DNA of 64,000 nucleotides from Stentor coeruleus (Eukaryota; Ciliophora; Heterotrichea; Heterotrichida; Stentoridae), in the NCBI GenBank assembly GCA_001970955.1, contig MPUH01000191.1:1-64000 (forward strand). The letters run 5' to 3'. The notes below the pieces were generated by a model. The model was not told the DNA's origin, ran no database searches, and saw nothing but the letters and a program-made list of their open reading frames with translations. Shown in pieces: positions 58,871-64,000 of this stretch. The translations under genes were made by a program, and so were the position numbers. The stretch's first letter is position 1. Every line of letters begins with the position of its first letter.

Positions 58871-60158
58871 TGAGTAATTTATAGTCACGAATATGGTATT
58901 AATGGCCGTATGAGGAAACTTCTATGAAGATTAGACTTTTGACTAGAAGGTATGATTTTTTATAGCGAGTTTTGATAGTTTTTGCTATAAAAAATAAGGA
59001 TTTGAGTTGATTTATAAAAATAAACTTTGGATTAGTAGGGGGATGTGAATAGATTGGATTATAGACTATTAACCGATTTGGGAAAAGGCTTTGTTTGTGC
59101 AGGAAGAACATTATTTTATATGATAAACTTTATGATTTTTAATGAATAAATGTTTTATCTTAGGGAGGGTTCTTAAGATAAGTAAGGACATATACATTAT
59201 AAAATTTATGCATATTGTATAGAGATTTATATATAAGAAATAAAGGGTGTAAATATTTAATAAATACTTTTGCTAAATGAGTAAGTATTTTAAGAAAGAA
59301 TAAGTATGAGGAATTTAACAAGGCTTTCTTTTTATGATTTTATTAATACTAAAGAAAAAAAGTTAGAGAAATTAATATACTAGAAAATTTTTACTTATAG
59401 GAATATGCAAGCATGATTAATGATAAAATGCAATTTTCTATATTATTAGGTAATTTAATCAAGAAAGATTTTATAAGGAAGGTAAAAAAGTATTTTACTC
59501 TGCATTTTCAAAGATATAAAGGCTAGTTTTGTCAAGAAATTGCTTTATGAAAAAAAATCTTAAATGCAGAAGTCTTAAAATAAATTATCATTGCAGTCTA
59601 GGCTTAAAATAAATACTTGAGACAATACTAATTGTCATATGAAGATAATTTGTATTATTACAAAAGGTTCTGGAGATATCTTTAATCTTTAAGTCGTTTT
59701 TATTAAGTGCCTTATATTATTTACCTACACTATGACCCTTTCTGAGTTATTCTTAAAAGTTATAACATATTTTGCTTTACTATATCAAATTAATTGGCTA
59801 TGATTTTACAATTATATAAAACAAAAAAATAATATAGTAACTATGAGATAAATAATTTTACCTATAATCTAATATATTTCTTATCTTCTTAAGCTCAGCT
59901 ATTAAAATACTTAGAATCTTATGGTATAAATTAATACAAAAAAATTAACTGAATCCCCATACATTAAAGCTTATAGAAATATTGTAACTGCAAAGATAAT
60001 CCTTTTTACAGTTTCTTTTTATATATATTAACAATAATAATTATAATAAATCTAGCTTGAAAATTATTAATCTCAAACTGATTTTCTATAAATTCTTAAA
60101 ACTAAATATTCATAACCAACTTCAATTTATTTAAGCTATGGCAAGAATTAAAGCATTA
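58871..60158. other. 1.3-kb gene-free region with faint coding traces
   Basis: 58900-59110 is G-rich upstream flank of the minus gene. 59290-59560 has short open pieces with Lys-rich content (for example NLIKKDFIRKVKKYFTLHF) but many interruptions; possibly another gene fossil, too weak to call. The rest is AT-rich. Confidence 0.35.
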
Positions 60159-61151
60159 TTATTCAGTAGTTGAAGATTCGTCAATGCTTTCAAAAATTTT
60201 GTCAATTAGCTGGTTGGGGTTGTCCCAATATAAATCATGTCCTGAATCATCTATAATTTTTGAAATAACGTTTTTGTTTAAACTTGCAGTCTGTTCAGCT
60301 CCAGAACTTTTAATCCAGTCTCTATCGCCATAGAAAAAAAGTATTGGAATATTAAGTTCGCTTAACCTTCGCCAGAGTGGCTTTATTGCTACTCCACCTG
60401 GGTTTAATATATAAATCAAAGCTAATTCTCCACTTCCAGGCAATAAATTTATTTGTTCCAAATAACTTTCCATTATTTCCTTATCATTCCCTAGGGTTTG
60501 AAACTTTTTATGAGAATAAACTTTCATGAAACTTTTTGAAATAGGGCCTAACTTCCTCATAATTGTTACTGGGGTTATGTTTTTAACCCAGAAAAAAGTT
60601 ATTATTTTCATTACCCAGCGGAATTTCCAATCTTTTTCTTTTAAAGAATGAAAATAGTTCCAATCAGGAGGAGGCTCATTCACTCCAATAGGAGACAACA
60701 GAATTAATCTTTCCACATATTGAGGATAAAGGATTGTATAGCAGCTTGCAACATATCCACCAAACGAATGTCCTGCAATCGTAAACCTGCTAATATTTTC
60801 TTTTTCTCTGAATTCCTCTAAGCATGTAGTAAAAAAATTTTCACACTGACTAAGTTTACTATATCCAAAACTTGGACGAGATGAACGTCCCATCCCAAGT
60901 AAATCAATCATGATTATATAGAAGCGTTCTGATAATTGTTTAAGAATTTTATAAAATATCATACTTGCTCCACAATAACCGTGTAGAAGAATTAGCTTAG
61001 GTTTTGTTGAATCTCCACAATATTGAACATATAAATAACAAAAGTTGCTTATAAGAACTTGCTTTGTTATAACTTCCATACCTGAAAGCTCAATAAGTTG
61101 TTCTTCTCGAAGTTGGAGTTCACTATAGTTTAGCCTAGACCACTTTGTCAT
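60159..61151 (-). CDS. alpha/beta hydrolase, ABHD4/ABHD5 (CGI-58) type
   Basis: 330 aa. N-terminal WSRLNYSELQLREEQLIELSG resembles ABHD4/5 starts. Oxyanion HGYCG at 57-61, nucleophile Ser129 in GHSFGG, Asp276 (YGDRDW) and His305 form the triad. His305 lies in HDLYWD, the HX4D acyltransferase-type motif of this subfamily. Keeping Ser as nucleophile makes it like ABHD4 and yeast cardiolipin deacylase rather than ABHD5, where it is Asn. Likely an N-acyl phospholipid or lysophospholipid lipase. Start fixed by ATTATATAATG. The preceding frame overlaps it by one base. Confidence 0.88.
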   Translation of the reverse strand: MTKWSRLNYSELQLREEQLIELSGMEVITKQVLISNFCYLYVQYCGDSTKPKLILLHGYCGASMIFYKILKQLSERFYIIMIDLLGMGRSSRPSFGYSKLSQCENFFTTCLEEFREKENISRFTIAGHSFGGYVASCYTILYPQYVERLILLSPIGVNEPPPDWNYFHSLKEKDWKFRWVMKIITFFWVKNITPVTIMRKLGPISKSFMKVYSHKKFQTLGNDKEIMESYLEQINLLPGSGELALIYILNPGGVAIKPLWRRLSELNIPILFFYGDRDWIKSSGAEQTASLNKNVISKIIDDSGHDLYWDNPNQLIDKIFESIDESSTTE

Positions 61152-61510
61152 TATATAATAAAATTCTTAAGATAAATAATGGATAAATAAGATTTTTTAG
61201 GCTTGGTTAAGATAGGAGGATTTTGTAATATTTGTGATGATGATATTGAATATGTTATGAGTATGTAAAAATAAATCATTGGGGAAACTTGAAATCCTAG
61301 GATAAGTATGATAAATATTTTTTTTCCTAATAGGAAAATTTGATGAGAGACTTGCTTTCTACCAGAGCTATTTGATATCATGGTTTTGAATTCATATAAA
61401 GAATAGGTATGAAACATTAAGCAAATCATAGGATTTAGTATAAAAAAAAGCTTGTTTTCATATACCTCATCCTCCTCAAAGCTATATTTTTTCTCTTTTT
61501 TACTTTCCAT
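61151..61510 (-). CDS. possible small membrane protein
   Basis: 119 aa starting MESKKEKKYSFEEDEV, with TATAAT two bases before the ATG. Two hydrophobic segments (LFFILNPMICLMF and IFIILILGFQVSPMIYFYIL). Its stop overlaps the next start in TAATG. The C-terminal 40 codons coincide with the C-rich upstream tract of the hydrolase gene, so the frame may run through promoter sequence, or the annotated end may be wrong. No known family. Confidence 0.45.
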   Translation of the reverse strand: MESKKEKKYSFEEDEVYENKLFFILNPMICLMFHTYSLYEFKTMISNSSGRKQVSHQIFLLGKKIFIILILGFQVSPMIYFYILITYSISSSQILQNPPILTKPKKSYLSIIYLKNFII

Positions 61511-61534
61511 ATTATACCATTATCTAAATATTAA

Positions 61535-62027
61535 TCAAATTGATGAACTTGAATTTCCATAATCAGAATACTCATTTTCTAAATACCCTTTTAATTGGCT
61601 TCTTGCATAACACACATCTGATGTATGCCCTTTTCTTCCACATTGACTACATATCAAATCAACATAGCATGTTGCAACTTTATGCTTTATAAGACTTTAT
61701 ATATAAGCTATGATCATAGGATTTAAAATCACATCTGAAAATGCGTCGCTTTTAACATTTTCAATCCCATAATTTTGCATCATTTCAATTGATTTCTTAA
61801 AACAAGTCCAAAATCCTTCATACTCATTTGAACAGTCAATTTCAAGAATCCCTTCTAATTTTTCTACACCAATAATTTTTTTTATATTCCTTTTCTTGGA
61901 TTTTTTGTTTGTTATCTTCTTTACTATAAGCTATATAATATTTTTCTTGTTTTAAAGGGACTATCCAAACTTTCCATGGGCTTTCACAAGCTCCATTCTG
62001 GCCTGTGTTTCTTCTTTTTAAGGCCAT
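61535..62027 (-). pseudogene. decayed gene remnant with CCHC zinc knuckle
   Basis: Minus-strand coding traces over about 165 codons with roughly two breaks. The N-terminal part includes GACESPWKVWIVPLKQEKYY; the C-terminal part carries CSQCGRKGHTSDVC, a C-x2-C-x4-H-x4-C zinc knuckle. Zinc knuckles occur in cellular RNA-binding proteins, in DNA transposases and in retroelement Gag, and nothing here settles which. No terminal repeats, polymerase or integrase traces were seen nearby. Treated as a fossil of unknown origin. Confidence 0.5.
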
Positions 62028-62029
62028 TC

Positions 62030-62199
62030 TGATATTTAATAGAAATGATGGTTGAGTCTGGTACCTTAGACAGCATAGTTTATACTTTTTAAGTGTTATT
62101 TAAAATTAATCATNTGATATTTAATAGAAATGATGGTTGAGTCTGGTACCTTAGATAGCATAGTTTATACTTTTTTAAGTGTTATTTAAAATTAATCAT
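62030..62199. repeat. assembly duplication around N at 62114
   Basis: Copies 62030-62113 and 62115-62199 with two small differences, upstream of the decayed zinc-knuckle gene. Confidence 0.85.
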
Positions 62200-62691
62200 T
62201 TTTTTCAAGATCTTACAATTTTTCAAATGCTCCTAGTTTATGTATTTTTATTATAATTTACCTAATATTCTCTTCGTTTTTGATATCCATATTCGTCCCA
62301 TTATCTTTTTTCAATTTTCGCTTGAAAACAACCTAGAAAGCTTCTATATTATGTGCATTTACTTCTAATTTTCCATTTATATAGCAAACAACTAGCTTAC
62401 AAATCTGTAATCCATCATATGAAAAGAGTATATTTCCAGCTAAATATATCCAATTTCTCCAATTCGAATTCACACAACAATATTGCAATTTCCCCCACAG
62501 AATCTAGCCTCTCCTTCAAACCAGAATCATTCCTCATTCTAATTTAGCAGTTCAAAATCTTAATCAATCCAATATCACTTAAACCAACTCAAATACTAGA
62601 AAAAAATGTATATTTTAATACAAATCACATTACAAAAACCTAACCTCTATCCTCAATACATTTTTTACCTCTATCTTAATTCTATTTTAGC
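62200..62691. other. intergenic, no gene seen
   Basis: C-rich, G-poor on the plus strand (62380-62690), matching the 3' flank of the minus-strand uS12 gene. Open frames on the plus strand here are composition artefacts. Confidence 0.5.
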
Positions 62692-63123
62692 TTATCTAGG
62701 CTTTTCCTTTTTGTGCAAGTACAAAGCCTTAAGAGAAACTCCTTTAACCTTAACCACTTTAAACCTAACTCCCGGGATATCACCAACTGCATGTCCACTA
62801 CGACCAAATCCAGCAACTAGCACTTCATCATTTTCATCAATGAAATTCAAACACCCATCATTAGGGACAAAAGCAGCTATTTTCTTACCATTTTTCTTCA
62901 AAAGCACTCTGACACATTTTCTCACAGCAGAGTTAGGCTGTTTTGATTCTATACCTAACTTTTCTACTACTATTCCTTTAGCATGAGAAGTACCAGCAAA
63001 AGGCTTTTTGAATTTGGAACTTAAGTGAGCTTTTTTATAACCTTTGTCGGCCCATCTCTGTTCACGTCGTCGCTTCTTTAGTTTACGGCCAGCACGGATA
63101 CCTCGGGGTTTCCCAGCAGCCAT
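62692..63123 (-). CDS. RPS23: ribosomal protein uS12 (RPS23)
   Basis: 143 aa, the full eukaryotic length. [19 protein letters not shown] matches the family N-terminus. [13 protein letters not shown] holds the decoding-centre PNSA loop, with the hydroxylatable Pro63. [20 protein letters not shown] is the conserved C-terminal core. Small-subunit decoding protein. A second ATG 16 nt upstream (sense AATATACAATGG) is out of frame and closer to the TATA-like string; transcription presumably starts downstream of it, or leaky scanning is used. Confidence 0.97.
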   Translation of the reverse strand: MAAGKPRGIRAGRKLKKRRREQRWADKGYKKAHLSSKFKKPFAGTSHAKGIVVEKLGIESKQPNSAVRKCVRVLLKKNGKKIAAFVPNDGCLNFIDENDEVLVAGFGRSGHAVGDIPGVRFKVVKVKGVSLKALYLHKKEKPR

Positions 63124-63446
63124 GATTATTATCAGCCATTGTATATTAAAAGTTAATTAGTTTTATAGGCTTTTTGATTCAAGGTTTGAGGATGTTGATA
63201 GGGGTTTTTTATTTTGAGTTGATGAGGATTAAGGTTTTGATGTGATTTTTTAAGATAGGAGGAGTATTAGAAAGGTATGGAGATTTTGATATGGTGAGGA
63301 ATAGATGTTTGATGTTTTAGTTTTTTAAAAGTTTTTTTTATATTCAATTATTACAAGGGCTGGACAATAGTCAAGCGATAATTCCTAACTAATACTAATA
63401 CTCAATTATTATTAGTGATTTTATTTGTGGATACAATATTTTCAAG
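63124..63446 (-). promoter_or_regulatory. upstream region of uS12 gene
   Basis: Plus strand 63170-63310 is G-rich and almost free of C: bases 63241-63300 contain 20 G and no C. This is the mirror of C-rich tracts upstream of plus-strand genes. No ORF. Confidence 0.5.
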
Positions 63447-64000
63447 TTAATTATTGTATTTCCTATACTCATCTAATATCTTGAGCCCGCCGATTTTTGT
63501 AGCTTCTTCTCTAAAATGAGAACATAGTATAGAATGTCTGAAAACTGTTCTGATAAGTTTATTAACTTCGTATTTCCAATTAGGTATTTTCATAATGTTT
63601 AGTACTTTACTACTTCCAGGCCCAATCGAAGATTTCCTATTTTCCTTAGTAGTTTTCCCAGTGGAGTTTACTCTAGAGCTGTTTTTAGCTTTGGTCGACA
63701 TTTTAGAAGAATTCAACGTTGTTTTTGAAGTATTAAGTTTAGCCTTAAAGTTTGTTGGTGTTCGTTTATTTTTTGGTGTTGATGCTGATCTAAGCTTTTT
63801 AGATATAATCACTTTTGGCTGCTGAGGATAGAGAACTTGTTGTGAGTCATTAAATATTCTAGTTTGCAAAATCTTAAGCGGATGATCACTACGTAAACTT
63901 GTGTTAGCATTTGAAAAACTTTCTAAAGGCTCTTGTGCTGATGTTATTATGTCAATATAATTAACTGTTTCAGTTATACCTTTTTCATGATAAGCTTGCA
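63447..64000 (-). CDS. partial Ser/Lys-rich protein, 5' end beyond window
   Basis: The frame is open from its stop at 63447 to the window edge (about 184 codons), without an ATG before the edge that has to be the start. The visible part begins ...QAYHEKGITETVNYIDIITS, has a basic Ser/Thr/Lys-rich linker (STPKNKRTPTNFKAKLNTSK) and a C-terminal folded-looking segment (IPNWKYEVNKLIRTVFRHSI, IGGLKILDEYRKYN). Not recognised; cytoskeleton-associated composition. Confidence 0.65.
   Translation of the reverse strand, partial: QAYHEKGITETVNYIDIITSAQEPLESFSNANTSLRSDHPLKILQTRIFNDSQQVLYPQQPKVIISKKLRSASTPKNKRTPTNFKAKLNTSKTTLNSSKMSTKAKNSSRVNSTGKTTKENRKSSIGPGSSKVLNIMKIPNWKYEVNKLIRTVFRHSILCSHFREEATKIGGLKILDEYRKYNN

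Noticed and set aside
58899-59111. Minus-strand 70-codon frame
   Set aside because: Coincides with the C-rich sense-strand upstream tract of the 58523-58870 gene; composition artefact.
62353-62986. Plus-strand frames opposite and beside uS12
   Set aside because: Antisense shadow of a ribosomal protein gene and its C-rich flank.
1-64000. Reassigned stop codons, as in many ciliates
   Set aside because: Conserved genes end at family-typical positions with TAA, TAG and TGA, and none has an in-frame stop outside the 15-nt introns.

Overview
The window looks like macronuclear DNA of a heterotrich ciliate, most likely Stentor. It is very AT-rich. TAA, TAG and TGA all end conserved genes (14-3-3 ends in TAG, the NDR kinase in TGA, most others in TAA), so the code is standard, unlike Tetrahymena, Paramecium, Euplotes or Blepharisma. 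Four introns could be placed by reading-frame continuity and each is exactly 15 nt, GTA...TAG with A at position 10; introns this short with the standard code are a known Stentor feature. Two window-wide signals help annotation. A TATAA-like string sits within about 3-20 nt of most start codons. Gene flanks are strand-skewed: C-rich and G-poor on the sense strand upstream, G-rich and C-poor downstream.

Layout. 0.5-4.8 kb: three head-to-tail minus-strand genes (coiled coil, EF-hand-like, prion-like low complexity). 5.2-7.6 kb: a long conserved unknown with one intron. 7.6-10.6 kb: gene-poor, with a purine tract and a decayed gene. 10.6-13.5 kb: tandem cathepsin B-like proteases sharing a promoter block. 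13.8-17 kb: a makorin-like RING protein and a small unknown. 17.5-23.2 kb: an acidic secreted protein, two Cys-rich proteins, a UBC7-type E2 and a TMEM185-RING E3. 24.1-29 kb: dual-specificity phosphatase, ankyrin protein, EF-hand protein, basic protein, ARMC9. 29.7-36.6 kb: basic or coiled-coil cytoskeletal-type proteins. 37.3-42.9 kb: mitochondrial-type protein, Alba-RGG-Alba protein, RING-B-box-PHR protein, NDR kinase, ribosomal eL42. 43.9-47.8 kb: a small myristoylated protein, an EPL1-like protein, a cyclin. 49.6-56.2 kb: STIMATE, a SAM-like/cyclin-Y protein, a CDPK-like kinase, an unknown and 14-3-3. 56.9-64 kb: two related small proteins, an ABHD4/5-type hydrolase, ribosomal uS12 and a protein cut by the window edge.

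Much of the content is regulatory or ciliary: cell-cycle (NDR, two cyclins), ubiquitin (E2, three RING proteins), Ca2+ (STIMATE, EF-hand proteins, CDPK-like kinase), translation (eL42, uS12) and basal body (ARMC9). There are no operons, but several same-strand neighbours are only 14-46 bp apart.

Assembly caveat: all 13 single N characters are flanked by direct copies of 17-235 bp. These are unmerged contig ends, and they falsely duplicate or split at least four genes; positions are given in the entries. No complete transposon, virus-like element, CRISPR array, tRNA or rRNA was recognised.
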